This document shows, piece after piece, positions 28,801 through 35,552 of a stretch of 64,000 bases of DNA (within the stretch, counting starts at the first letter, position 1; each line of letters starts with the position of its first letter). This stretch comes from Maricaulis sp. (GTDB lineage: Bacteria > Pseudomonadota > Alphaproteobacteria > Caulobacterales > Maricaulaceae): the NCBI GenBank assembly GCA_017643585.1, contig JAEPND010000012.1:1-64000 (forward strand). The letters run 5' to 3'. The notes beneath the pieces are model-generated. The model did no database searches. It was not told where the DNA came from and was given only the letters and a program-made list of their open reading frames with translations. A program made the translations under genes and the position numbers.

Positions 28801-31800
28801 CGGATAATGCACGCAGCGGCTACGGCATCTTCGCCCAGTCCGTTGGTGGCGGCGGTGGTGTCGGCGGTTCCGGCCTGGCTGGCAATGTCGCGGTTGGTGG
28901 TGCTGGCGGTGCAGCCGGTGACGGGGGCAATGTCACCATCGACAATAGCGGTTCGGTGACCACTTACGGATCCAATGCGCACGGTATCTTCGCCCAGTCC
29001 ATCGGTGGTGGCGGCGGCGTTGGTGGTGCAACCGATTATGATGACAGCAATGACAGCCGGACGGCTCTTGGCGCTGCAATCCAGTCGGCGGCAGACCTGA
29101 CCGAATTCTACCAGTTGCTCAACAGTTTCGAGAACCCGTCCCTGACGCTGAATATCGGTGGCCGGGGTGGCGCAGCCGGTGATGGTGGCGATATCAACAT
29201 CACCAATTCCGGCTCGATCTACACCACCGGTGACGGTGCTCACGGCATCATGGCGCAGTCGATCGGCGGCGGTGGCGGTGTCGGTGGTGCCGGTTCGGTC
29301 GGTGCCTGGGGCGATGTGACGATTTCCGGTATCGGCGGCTCGGCCGGCGATGGCGGTGATATCAACATCACCCATGTCGGTGATATCACCACGGAAGGCT
29401 TCGGTGCCTACGGTATCTTTGCACAATCCATCGGTGGTGGTGGCGGCGCAGCCGGGGACTACTCTTTCGGCTTTGGCACCTACACGACCAATGTCGGACT
29501 GAACCCGTTCTCCGGCGGCGATGGCGATGGCGGCGACATCACGATCCGTACCAACGGCCATATCAATATCCGTGGCTTTGGCGCGACGGGCATCTTTGCC
29601 CAGTCCGTTGGCGGCGGTGGTGGTCTGCTGGGTAATTTCGGCTCGCAGCTGGGATCTCTCGGCAGCTTCCTCGGTGCCGGTACGGCGGGTGAAGTGAACA
29701 TCATCCACTCCGGTGATGTGATCGTTCCGGACGTCAATGCGGTGGCTGTGCTGCTGCAGTCGGATGCACGTGACGGCACGGATGACATGAGCATCACCCT
29801 GGATAGCCATATCCGCGGTGGCTCACTGTTCGGCCTGGGCGTCTTCTTCGACGGCGGGGCGAATAACGTCCTCAACACGTCCGGTACCTTGTCTGCTGTG
29901 TCAGGCCAGGCGATCACCACGACGACCGGCAATGATACGGCGAACAATACGGGCTGGGTCGTCGGCAATATCGATATGGGTTCGGGACTGAATGCCTTTA
30001 ACAACCAGATCGGTTCAACCTATATGGCCTTCAGCACGATTGATCTGGGTGGCCCACAGCCGACGACGCCGCAAGAGCCGGTCACCCTGGTGACCAGTGA
30101 CAAGGGCCTCGTCCAGGTCCAGGACACTACAGCGGCCCCGGCGAGCACCGGTGGAGCTGTGAGTGTCCAGGTCCAGGATGCCGCTCCGGTCACGGCCCTT
30201 GAGGGCGGCAAGCCGACCTTCCAGGTCCAGGACACCGGGCTGCCGGTCCAGGTGGTTTCATCTGACATGATGACGAACGGCAAGGGCTCGGCTCCGGTTC
30301 AGGACCTCGAACTTCCCGTCCAGGCTGGTCTGTCCGACAAGGGCTCGGCTCCGGTTCAGGATCTCATCCCGATGGGGGCGTCCGCTGACAGTTTTGTGGC
30401 TCCGGTCCAGCGGGATCTCACGGCCAATATGCCGGCGATCTCCGGTGGCACCTTCACCAATGAGGGGCGCTTCCTGATGGGCCTGGCGGCGACAACCCGT
30501 CCGATCGATCTGCGCGCTGGCGAGGAGTTCTACAATCTCGATGCCGATGGCGATCCGCTCTACAACATCTTCTATGGTGCTCGGGTGGTGAACCAGGTGG
30601 CGCTGAACGGTGACTATGTCCAGACGGACGATGGCTATCTGAACTTCGATGTTGCCTTTGGCCCGTACGACTATGACCTGGTGACCATCACCGGCGATAC
30701 GACGGTCGACGGCACCGGTGATGCGACCTTCATCTGGTTATCAGACAATCGTGACCTGCCGCTGTTCACCTCGGCGAACGGTACGGCCACGGATAATGGT
30801 CTGGACATTACAGACACGCTTGCTGTTGATTTCGGCATCCGGGCCCAGGCTGGCGACATCCTGCTCACAATCGATACCGACTTTGGCGGTGTGGATGGCC
30901 TGAACCGCAATGAGAGCGCTCTGGGTGGTCACATGGACTCCAACCTGGACGTCGGTGGTGCGGAAGGCACGGGTCGTCTCCTGGCATGGCTCGGCAATCT
31001 GCAGGATCCGGATCTGTACAAGTACATCATGACGGAACTGAACCCGGAGCCGCATGTCGCGGTGCTGCAGGGCCTGACCAATACCAGCCTGTCCTTCTCT
31101 GACGATCTCATCAATTGCGGTACGCCGTCCTCGATGCGTTCGGAGGAGGAGTGCAACTGGTCACGCATGGATGTGGGTACTGCGGATCGCGATCGTTCCT
31201 TCGAGCGCTTCTCGACCCAGGCGGACACCTTCTCTGTCCGTGCCGGTTTCCAGCGTCCGATCAATGACACCTGGAATGCGGGTGCGGCGATCGGTTACGA
31301 GACGATTAACTTCCACGACATTGATGGTTCGCGTGCGGGTACCAATGGTGAGGGCGTGACGGTCGGTGCCACGGTCAATCGCGACTTCCAGGGTGGCGGT
31401 ATCTTCGCGGCGACCCTGACCGGTGGCTGGATGAAGTATGAGACGGTTCGCATGATCAACGTCTTCGAGCCTCAGATTGCCGAAAGCGAGCCTGAGGCGG
31501 GTTATCTCGATCTGCGGGTCCGTTCGGGTCTGATGACCGAGTTCGACAACGGCTTCTATCTGTTGCCGCGTGCCGACCTCAGCTTCACCAACCTGATCCA
31601 CAATGGTTTCAACGAGACCGGCGCGGATGGCATCGGCATGCGGTCCGGTGGCGATAGTGACTGGATGATCATCGGTAGCCCGGCTCTGGAAATGGGTTGG
31701 TCCCGTGAGTTCGAAGATGGTCGCGAATTCATCGCCAGCGCGACATTCGGTGGACGTTGGCATTCTGATGATTATCTCGGATTGCCGATGAGCTTTGTTG

Positions 31801-31985
31801 AGGCTCCGGCGGGCGTCATCCCGGCTCAGATCGAGACCCAGATCGATCAGGAAATGTATACGTTCGATGCTGGCTTCGAGTTCATCCAGGGTGACCGGAT
31901 GAACCTCTCCTTCGGCTATCGCGGCGAATATGGTGAAACGACCGAGAACCACCAGGCGGGCTTCCAGCTCGGTCTGCGCTTCTAG
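19860..31985 (+). CDS. Giant glycine-rich repeat autotransporter (about 4,041 residues)
   Basis: One uninterrupted 12.1-kb frame. A basic, extended signal region (~1-52, ending APAAQAQA) precedes a non-repeated ~230-residue segment. A passenger of about 48 repeats follows (~280-3263), each of ~62 residues with core HGIFAQSIGGGGGNGG. After a unique stretch and a VQVQD-rich linker (~3400-3523) comes an autotransporter-like barrel (~3780-4041) ending in QLGLRF. This is a type Va secretion layout. The passenger is probably an elongated beta-solenoid at the cell surface, acting in adhesion or matrix. The GTG at 19860 has a G7 Shine-Dalgarno; upstream in-frame codons to 19710 look non-coding. It directly follows the exopolysaccharide genes, and a strong terminator closes it. 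Confidence 0.88.
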   Translation: MSKQSRATVGRARTRARAASRLLLGSSMHAMGVALASFGAAAVIAPAAQAQAVGDTITNPLTGATETVQAVLGDNVVMTDAFNIIIVAMTVGDTIVDPTATSDTAGSAATYTVTAINTNGSGDVISFDVEDSNGDPFTFASVTSRSGDVSGASSGITGAPGSPAASVNPTIPAGNTNVYSDRQRGSNGSDGDDAWGARICIIKCFTIGANGDPGEDGGDGPDIVHTLTAGNNGDIDSVSNNLPGISVVSIGGDGGQGGDAYGFGFKGYEGGEGGEGGLVDLTSYVDVTTSGINSHGIFAMSRAGRGGDGGSGFIWSDGGSSGEAAEGGIVNVTNHGAISTTGDGAVGIMAMSMGGASGNAGDSFGIVGDADSGSTGGNGAAVTVDNYGSIITTGVGADGIFAQSLGGSGGNSGSSGGIVAFGGGGGGAGNGGEVTVTNRSGATITTRGDESVGITAQSIGGGGGRSGASGGVVALGSSSGAGGDGDTVRVYNYGAISTGFDTQGNLGITGDRAHGILAQSIGGGGGSARGTGGLVAVGGGGGSGGAASNVYVHNDGLITTMGEGAMAILIQSIGGGGGNGSSSGGIAAIGGTGAGGGSAAGVYVTGNGTISTTGVDAHGVLAQAIGGGGGNGGTSGGIVAVGGSGDDGGDGGIVNVAMGSVLTEGDRSFGILAQSIGGGGGNGAAGGGIVGIGGSGTGGGLGNTVTVTTSGLIQTQGFGATGIVAQSIGGGGGNGGAGGGIVAVGGGGGTGNHSNTVTVNANGNILTTGENSGAILAQSVGGGGGNGGSAVSGGLFASVAIGGNGGAGGDGGRVSVNTGAGSAIETRENGSTGIFGQSVGGGGGNGGYSVSGSIGLFGSVSVAVGGDGATGGDGGVVSMDIDGSVLTFGDNAHAILAQSVGGGGGNGGQSFAGSVSAGLGASASVSVAVGGDAGSGGDGDHVIVYTSDTIQTSGNNSSGLLAQSIGGGGGNGGWTGTATLAISDGAAVGIGVSMGGAGGGGGYGNSVYVDSTSNTITVGNNSHGLVAQSIGGGGGNGGFSFSGSLTAGGAAGIGVDVAMGGDGGAGSYSDAVTLHSDGIIQTSGDNSHGLFAQSVGGGGGNGGWSATGSLSIGGTAGVGVGVSLGGDGGSGGTVLADVLVTSDGGVFTFGDISHGILAQSIGGGGGNGGFAFSGTLGVGGTAGGAVNVALGGDAGAGAYANDVTVHATDVVETTGDGSHGIAAQSIGGGGGNGGWSATGNITAGGTGGVGVGVSIGGGGGAGSYSGTVTVTQTEHVITQGTESHGILAQSIGGGGGNGGFAIAAGAGFGGTVGGSVNVALGGSGAIGGDANHVYVTAEDVATNGDGSVGVLAQSIGGGGGNGGFSIAAGVGGGGTVGGAVNVSIGGGAGDGGVARNVTVVVEDVVTMGDDAIGVLAQSLGGGGGNGGFSIAAGAGAGGTVGGALGVSIGGGAGDGGSAGDVTVTTDAVTTMGDGSHGISAQSIGGGGGNGGMSISGGLSFGQQTATIGVTIGGGGGTGDTPGIVRVTANEQVYTMGDDAHGIMAQSIGGGGGDGGLAISGSITAGSSNAAGINVALGGDGGGGANGNDVYVTTEDVVYTEGDRSHGILAQSIGGGGGNGGMSITGSITLAGSNGGSIGVSIGGGAGAASDAGNVTTVSNAAVMTLGDESTGIFAQSIGGGGGNGGSSISGSINGTGSNSIGLDLSFGASGAIGGNAGSVSLTSADWVSTSGDRSHGMFAQSVGGGGGAGGFSISGNVNASGSRSLGGALALGGDGGNGGNAGAVTLNNSGDFVTTGGDAAHAIFAQSLGGGGGDAGFAVSGSATFAGTTTSFAVPYSIGGSSSDGGDGSTVGVTNSSLLVTSGDAAMGILAQSIGGGGGNGAFSATGSLGIGSNGVAASFGIGGQDGGSGGVAGAVTVNNTGEILTFGDSAIALAAQSIGGGGGNGHFGLSVGLAAGTSSLPAIGFAMGGDGGTGGAASTVNVTNSAIINTGGNSAHGIFAQSVGGGGGNGGWAGAVALSGGTNAYAASVAMGGDGGSGGTSAGVTVGNTAGIATLGDNAHGILAQSVGGGGGNGGFSFAASGSAGSTAGSLALSMGGDAGSGNNAGTVDVTNTATITTTGVNASGVVAQSVGGGGGNGGFSVSGAISVGSTANAASVSLGGDGGTGGLGNNVTVTNSGAIGTTANGGVGILAQSVGGGGGAGGFSLSGSAAVAGSSSPLSASVSLGGNGGDGATSGTVTVANSNIIMTEGDQAQGILAQSVAGGGGRGGWSGSLAFAIGNSTATASVSLGGDGGSGNDAGAVSVTNSAMISTVGNDSTGIQAQSVGGGGGTGGFSLSGSGGGASQSANTASVSIGGTGGGAGNADAVTIASTDGVVTQGDRSHGLFGQSVGGGGGNGGWSGNLAAAYSGSTSRSIGVSLGGSGGGGGDAGNVSVSQQVGVSTQGDAAHGIFAQSLGGGGGNGGFSVAGSLTGGSGSTSLNVSLGGSGGTAGHAGTASITSQGTVTTAGAGSHGLFAQSIGGGGGNGGFSGTFSGALTSSQTTSLGVAIGGSGAGGGDGNSVSISSTTDIGTVGDASHGIFAQSIGGGGGNGGSTFSGSFSLSNSNSLNVSIGGSGGIGGSGGSVTVSQSGVITTSGAAAYGVFAESVGGGGGQGGYAGNLSLTGSNSNTLDLSIGGDAGDGSTGGAVSVTADGVVQTTGEASHAIFAQSIGGGGGQGGMVGVDEDTFGAFLTGSTSGSAGTNSNSLNVSIGGSGGAGNSGGSVTVNTDATILTLGDQAVGVYAQSIGGGGGDGGVGFATSGSFGKGNNGNYAIGIGGSGGAGSVGGSVDVTNTGTIVTLGGAAHGVFAQSVGGGGGRGGDAGGFVTSYNSTDGAGTRDTQVSVSMGGSGGTGGDGGAVTVDNQGSIGVGGEMSNGIFAQSVGGGGGEGGLVSQSGELVKTWLGFISNDENRAASINIGGSGGAAGDGGNVVVTNSGVILADNARSGYGIFAQSVGGGGGVGGSGLAGNVAVGGAGGAAGDGGNVTIDNSGSVTTYGSNAHGIFAQSIGGGGGVGGATDYDDSNDSRTALGAAIQSAADLTEFYQLLNSFENPSLTLNIGGRGGAAGDGGDINITNSGSIYTTGDGAHGIMAQSIGGGGGVGGAGSVGAWGDVTISGIGGSAGDGGDINITHVGDITTEGFGAYGIFAQSIGGGGGAAGDYSFGFGTYTTNVGLNPFSGGDGDGGDITIRTNGHINIRGFGATGIFAQSVGGGGGLLGNFGSQLGSLGSFLGAGTAGEVNIIHSGDVIVPDVNAVAVLLQSDARDGTDDMSITLDSHIRGGSLFGLGVFFDGGANNVLNTSGTLSAVSGQAITTTTGNDTANNTGWVVGNIDMGSGLNAFNNQIGSTYMAFSTIDLGGPQPTTPQEPVTLVTSDKGLVQVQDTTAAPASTGGAVSVQVQDAAPVTALEGGKPTFQVQDTGLPVQVVSSDMMTNGKGSAPVQDLELPVQAGLSDKGSAPVQDLIPMGASADSFVAPVQRDLTANMPAISGGTFTNEGRFLMGLAATTRPIDLRAGEEFYNLDADGDPLYNIFYGARVVNQVALNGDYVQTDDGYLNFDVAFGPYDYDLVTITGDTTVDGTGDATFIWLSDNRDLPLFTSANGTATDNGLDITDTLAVDFGIRAQAGDILLTIDTDFGGVDGLNRNESALGGHMDSNLDVGGAEGTGRLLAWLGNLQDPDLYKYIMTELNPEPHVAVLQGLTNTSLSFSDDLINCGTPSSMRSEEECNWSRMDVGTADRDRSFERFSTQADTFSVRAGFQRPINDTWNAGAAIGYETINFHDIDGSRAGTNGEGVTVGATVNRDFQGGGIFAATLTGGWMKYETVRMINVFEPQIAESEPEAGYLDLRVRSGLMTEFDNGFYLLPRADLSFTNLIHNGFNETGADGIGMRSGGDSDWMIIGSPALEMGWSREFEDGREFIASATFGGRWHSDDYLGLPMSFVEAPAGVIPAQIETQIDQEMYTFDAGFEFIQGDRMNLSFGYRGEYGETTENHQAGFQLGLRF
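20700..29650 (+). repeat. About 48 tandem repeats of ~186 bp in the autotransporter passenger
   Basis: By hand I count 45 copies of the core (hydrophobic-x-A-Q-S-I/V/L-GGGGG), one of them AQA and one AES, plus three degenerate copies at the N-terminal end (IFAMSRAG, IMAMSMGG, IFAQSLGGSGG). The unit is core, SxSGS-type strand, GGDGGxGG turn, xVxVTNxxxI strand, then TxGDxxHGI. Central copies are most alike; the last seven lose NGG for VGG/EGG/AAG and carry insertions (for example about 40 residues near 29050). Codon use at the glycine run varies (GGC/GGT), so the DNA is less uniform than the protein. Confidence 0.9.
30060..30430 (+). repeat. VQVQD/PVQD repeat linker between passenger and barrel
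   Basis: About eight irregular copies of (V/A)(Q/P)VQD occur here, for example LVQVQDTT, SVQVQDAA, TFQVQDTG and two copies of KGSAPVQDL. It lies within the giant autotransporter, after the last glycine-rich repeat and before the region leading to the beta-barrel. Confidence 0.75.
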
Positions 31986-32003
31986 GCGTCACACCTGAAC
32001 AGC

Positions 32004-32041
32004 AAAAAGGGGCGGAAGGTTTGACCTTCCGCCCCTTTTTT
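32004..32041 (+). terminator. Strong intrinsic terminator of the autotransporter gene
   Basis: A long stem of AAAAGGGGCGGAAGGT and its complement, a 3-base loop and a T6 run, starting 19 bp after the stop codon. Flanking A and T runs make it usable on both strands. Confidence 0.9.
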
Positions 32042-32073
32042 GTGTCTGGCATGTCGGTCCAAAGATCGACAGA

Positions 32074-32106
32074 AAAAGGGCGCTGACCGGTCGTCAGCGC
32101 CCTTTT
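32074..32106 (-). terminator. Intrinsic terminator of the PPC-domain metalloprotease gene
   Basis: AAAAGGGCGCTGAC and its complement with a 5-base loop. On the minus strand it ends in a T run and lies 6 bp past the protease stop codon. Confidence 0.85.
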
Positions 32107-32111
32107 GGTTG

Positions 32112-34355
32112 TTATTCGCTGTCCGCCGCGACGGGCGGCGTGAAGTGTGCGGCGCTGAAGCTGTAGGCTGGTGACGCGATGCCAGCGCGGCTGGCACTGA
32201 TATCCAGCGAGTAACCGGCACCGGAACACTCGCCCGGCGTTTCGGGCAGGGTCCGGTTGAAAATCATCAGCGCAGTATAGTCATTGCCGGTCGTATCGAC
32301 GGTGCCGTCGCGGCCAATCGGTGTGACGTGCACCTGGTCTCCGGCATGCGCCAGGACCACGACTTCCATGTTCGCATCGCTGTCCAGCTGAACATTATAT
32401 CGACCATCCAGGCCAAACTCGATGTAGTTTGCGCCGGTCTGTTCCAGTCCGCCCTTGGTTGTCCAGCGACCCTCGCTGGCGAGCGTGTGCTGCAGGCGGA
32501 CCGTGGTATCGAAATGCGGCGCCAGGTCATAGTCGAGCGCGAAATTCTGTGCGCGCCAGCGCAGGACGGCGTCCAGGAGCGTTGTGCCGGCAGCCTCAAA
32601 CTCGGTCGCCATGGTTTCGAACCCGTCCATGTCGACCGAATTCTCCCAGAAACGCACAACCATGTTCTCGCCGTGAACATCTGCGATGGATTGCAGCAAT
32701 GTCCACTGAGCGTAGTCGAAACCGCTCTGATTGGTCGTCCAGCAGATCTCTGGCGCCTCGTAATCCGTCACCACGTAGTCGGTCGCATCCTGATCGGCGC
32801 CAACGGTTACAGTCTCGATCCAGGACGCGGTGGACTCGTAGAGCCAGCCAAGTTCTTCCTCGGAATCATACCCAAACTGGACCACGTGGTTGAACTCATG
32901 GGTCGCGGTGGCGCGCATCAGGCTGTACACGGAGGCTTCCTTGCCCAGGCCGCGGAAGTCATTCTCGATCAGGAAAACAGTCCGCGCCGCGGTGTTCTCG
33001 AGCTTGGTCGTGTTCGGATTGTCGAAAATGATCTGCACCGGATAGGTCACGCCCATCGCGCCGTCTGCGTCGGCGATAAAGGCCCGGTACATGCCATCAT
33101 CATCCCGAACCGGCTCGACCCAGCCCATGCGGTCCACCTGGATGTCGAGGACTTCCTGAAGGGCTTCGCCAACCTGAACAGCATAGGCTTCCGAGGACGC
33201 ATCCACACCGTCGAGCGTGTAATGGACGATGAAATCATCTGTTGTGATGGTGCGGGTTTCGCCGCTCAGCGTGACAACACGATCCAGCAGGTCCTGAAGC
33301 AATTGCACCACGGACGGATCGACATTGAGAATGTTGAGCTGGAACTCGCCGGAGCTGTCGCCGCTGCGATAACGCTCCATTGAAACCGTATAGGTGCCGG
33401 CCTCCGGTGCCGTGAAGGCAACTGCGGAATGGAGCGAACCGTCACCGCGGTCATCATTCAGGGCCACCGGATTGCCTTGAGGGTTCACCAGGCGGAGCAC
33501 GGTGTCGAGATCACCGCTGACGGTTTCAGCGACCGCATAGATCGTCTGGCCAGCATCGAGCTGGATCGGGTAGCTGTGAGTCTGGTTTTCGCTGTCGATA
33601 TAGCCGGTATGAGCTTCGATCAGCTCGCCCTCAATGGTCGAGAAATCGAACGGGACCGTTGCATGAGGGTCCGTGGCCAGCGACAGGATCGCATCGCCCG
33701 AGCCGGCATTGTTGAACGTGCCCAGTTCAATCTCGACCTGCATGGCGCTGTCGGCCTGGAAGACGATCTGCGAGTTAAGGGACCCGTCTCCGCGGTCATC
33801 ATTGGTCGAGATGATGTCGCCGTTCCCGGCGTAGAGCGTGAGCGTGGTATCCAGCTCCTCGGTCAGCGCATAGGTCGTCGCGACCAGAATGTCCTCTGCG
33901 GCCAGCTCGACCGGGAAGCGGGGGCTGGCACCGCGTCCCAGCGCGATGGATTGTTCGGAGATAATCGTGGCGTCGCCGGACAGGCCAAGTTCAAGCCCGT
34001 TGGTCACCTCCAGTTCGAACGAGCCCGTCGCCCCGCCATACCCGCTGACCACGGCTGTGAAATCACCTGTGGAGCGCGGCATGAAGATGATCTGCGACTG
34101 CAGGATGCCCGGCTGCATGTCGTCATTGTCGGCGAGGGGTTTTCCATCCGGCGCGAGCAGGCGAAGCATCGTGTCGTAGTTTTCTTCCGATGACGTCGTC
34201 AGCGTGACGAGCTGGCCCTCCTGCAGGGGAATTGTGAATTCCAGGCTGCCGCCTTCATCGGTGATGGTGCCGGCCATGGGCGCCTCGTCCGCCGGCTGCG
34301 CACAGGCGCTTCCGGCCATAAGGGCGAACATGGATGTGAGAACGGTGTGTCGCAT
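32112..34355 (-). CDS. Secreted PPC-domain metalloprotease
   Basis: A 747-residue exported protein. The signal peptide ends around residue 19 (GSACAQ; cleavage by signal peptidase I or, less typically, lipidation of the Cys). Three pre-peptidase C-terminal (PPC) beta-sandwich domains follow at ~28-118, ~145-228 and ~255-342, each with a D-x-x-L-x-L strand and an NDD(R/M)-type turn. A zinc-protease core has His486-Glu-Phe-Asn-His490 (HEFNHVVQ) and a likely third ligand Glu507 in YESTASWIE, similar to the MXAN_6640-like group. The ATG at 34355 has AGGGGAAAA upstream; the frame to 34526 lacks export features. It converges on the giant autotransporter. Extracellular peptidase, substrate unknown. 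Confidence 0.85.
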   Translation of the reverse strand: MRHTVLTSMFALMAGSACAQPADEAPMAGTITDEGGSLEFTIPLQEGQLVTLTTSSEENYDTMLRLLAPDGKPLADNDDMQPGILQSQIIFMPRSTGDFTAVVSGYGGATGSFELEVTNGLELGLSGDATIISEQSIALGRGASPRFPVELAAEDILVATTYALTEELDTTLTLYAGNGDIISTNDDRGDGSLNSQIVFQADSAMQVEIELGTFNNAGSGDAILSLATDPHATVPFDFSTIEGELIEAHTGYIDSENQTHSYPIQLDAGQTIYAVAETVSGDLDTVLRLVNPQGNPVALNDDRGDGSLHSAVAFTAPEAGTYTVSMERYRSGDSSGEFQLNILNVDPSVVQLLQDLLDRVVTLSGETRTITTDDFIVHYTLDGVDASSEAYAVQVGEALQEVLDIQVDRMGWVEPVRDDDGMYRAFIADADGAMGVTYPVQIIFDNPNTTKLENTAARTVFLIENDFRGLGKEASVYSLMRATATHEFNHVVQFGYDSEEELGWLYESTASWIETVTVGADQDATDYVVTDYEAPEICWTTNQSGFDYAQWTLLQSIADVHGENMVVRFWENSVDMDGFETMATEFEAAGTTLLDAVLRWRAQNFALDYDLAPHFDTTVRLQHTLASEGRWTTKGGLEQTGANYIEFGLDGRYNVQLDSDANMEVVVLAHAGDQVHVTPIGRDGTVDTTGNDYTALMIFNRTLPETPGECSGAGYSLDISASRAGIASPAYSFSAAHFTPPVAADSE

Positions 34356-34658
34356 GCGATTTTCCCCTGCTCTGTGGCCGGAAAAACCGGGCACTAACTC
34401 TGTCCCGTTTAGACGTTCAAGCCACCAACAACAAGTCGCCCGCGCGAGAAGCCGGGGTCGTGTTGCAATGGCGCAAACACGGGGCAACGACCGGTGTGTC
34501 CGGGGCGCGCAAGGCCGGGTTTCCACAACCTCAACGCGTCGTTTCCGAAAAATCCAACCTGTTTTGCTAGCGTACAGACATGGCGATGACCTTGTCAGGA
34601 GACAAAGAGCTCCGGCCCATCGTCATTTGTAGATACAGAAAGTGTGGGGAGCCAAGAA
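34356..34658. other. Intergenic region between the protease and flagellin genes, 303 bp
   Basis: It holds the divergent upstream regions of both genes and no ORF I can support. I looked for a sigma-54 (GG-N10-GC) promoter in front of flagellin and did not find a convincing one. Confidence 0.5.
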
Positions 34659-35483
34659 ATGGCGACTATCAATACCAATGCGGGTGCCATGGTGGCGCTA
34701 CAGAATCTCAATTCCACCAACCGTGACATTGAGCAGGTTCAATCTCGCATCAACACGGGTCTCGCGGTCGCATCCGCCAAGGACAATGGTGGTGTCTACG
34801 CTATCGCCCAGAAAATGCGTGCAGACGTAAAAGGTTACGAGGCTGTCGGCAATTCGCTCGACCTGGCCGCATCAACCGTCGACGTTGCACTGGCAGCGGG
34901 CGAGGCAGTCTCTGACATTCTTGTCGAGATGAAAGAGAAAGCCCTGGCTGCGTCCGACGCCTCGTTGGACAGCGCCTCGCGTACGGCCCTGAACGAGGAC
35001 TTCAAGGCCCTGCGTGACCAGGTTGGCAAGATCGTATCGAATGCCTCCTTCAACGGCACCAACATGATCAACAACTCGGTGACCTCGATCTCGGCCCTGG
35101 CCAATGCATCCGGTTCCTCCACGATTTCAGTCCAGGACGAGAACCTCTCCCTGGGTGGCGGCGTTGTGACGCTGTCGGCGACGGCATCGTTTGAGTCTGC
35201 CGGTGCCGCGAGTACGATCGCCGGTACGATCTCGACCTCGATCAACAATCTGAACTCGTCCCTGGCTCGTCTCGGTACGGCGTCCAAGTCCCTGGGCATT
35301 CACAAGGACTTCGTTGGCAAGCTGTCGGACTCCCTGGAAAAGGGTATCGGCAATCTGGTCGATGCGGACCTGGCCAAGGAGAGCGCACGCCTGCAGTCGT
35401 TGCAGGTGAAGCAACAGCTGGGCGTTCAGGCCCTGTCGATTGCCAATAGTGCTCCGGCGACGATCCTGGGTTACTTCCGCTAA
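34659..35483 (+). CDS. Flagellin
   Basis: A 274-residue flagellin of the short alphaproteobacterial type, lacking the variable D2/D3 domains. The N-terminal D0/D1 helix is typical (INTNAGAMVALQNLNSTNRD, SRINTGLAVASAKDNGG), as is the C-terminal helix (LQSLQVKQQLGVQALSIANS, ending ILGYFR). Subunits are exported through the flagellar type III apparatus without a cleaved signal. GTGGGGAG precedes the ATG at 34659. It is a monocistronic gene with its own terminator and no neighbouring FlaF/FlbT or basal-body genes, so it is probably one of several dispersed flagellin copies. Confidence 0.95.
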   Translation: MATINTNAGAMVALQNLNSTNRDIEQVQSRINTGLAVASAKDNGGVYAIAQKMRADVKGYEAVGNSLDLAASTVDVALAAGEAVSDILVEMKEKALAASDASLDSASRTALNEDFKALRDQVGKIVSNASFNGTNMINNSVTSISALANASGSSTISVQDENLSLGGGVVTLSATASFESAGAASTIAGTISTSINNLNSSLARLGTASKSLGIHKDFVGKLSDSLEKGIGNLVDADLAKESARLQSLQVKQQLGVQALSIANSAPATILGYFR

Positions 35484-35511
35484 GGCCTTCGCGGAAAACC
35501 AGATATGAGAA

Positions 35512-35543
35512 GGGCCTGAGCCGGCGACGGTTCAGACCCTTTT
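35512..35543 (+). terminator. Intrinsic terminator of the flagellin gene
   Basis: GGGCCTGAGCC pairs with GGTTCAGACCC (one mismatch, one G-U) around a short loop, followed by T4. It lies 28 bp after the stop codon. Confidence 0.8.
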
Positions 35544-35552
35544 CCTATGGCA

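Noticed and set aside
20700-29650. Regularly spaced repeats that could suggest a CRISPR array or satellite DNA
   Set aside because: The ~186-bp period stays in one open frame, varies mainly at third codon positions, and has no spacer-repeat structure. It is protein repeat coding sequence.
21417-29810. Long open frames on the minus strand across the autotransporter gene (for example 26520-28394 and 28575-29810)
   Set aside because: They are antisense shadows of the glycine-rich repeats; their translations are low-complexity Thr/Ala/Asp or Pro-rich strings with no domain and no ribosome binding sites.
34500-34658. A sigma-54 promoter for the flagellin gene
   Set aside because: TTTTGCT near 34560 resembles a -12 element, but the bases ten positions upstream are CC instead of GG.
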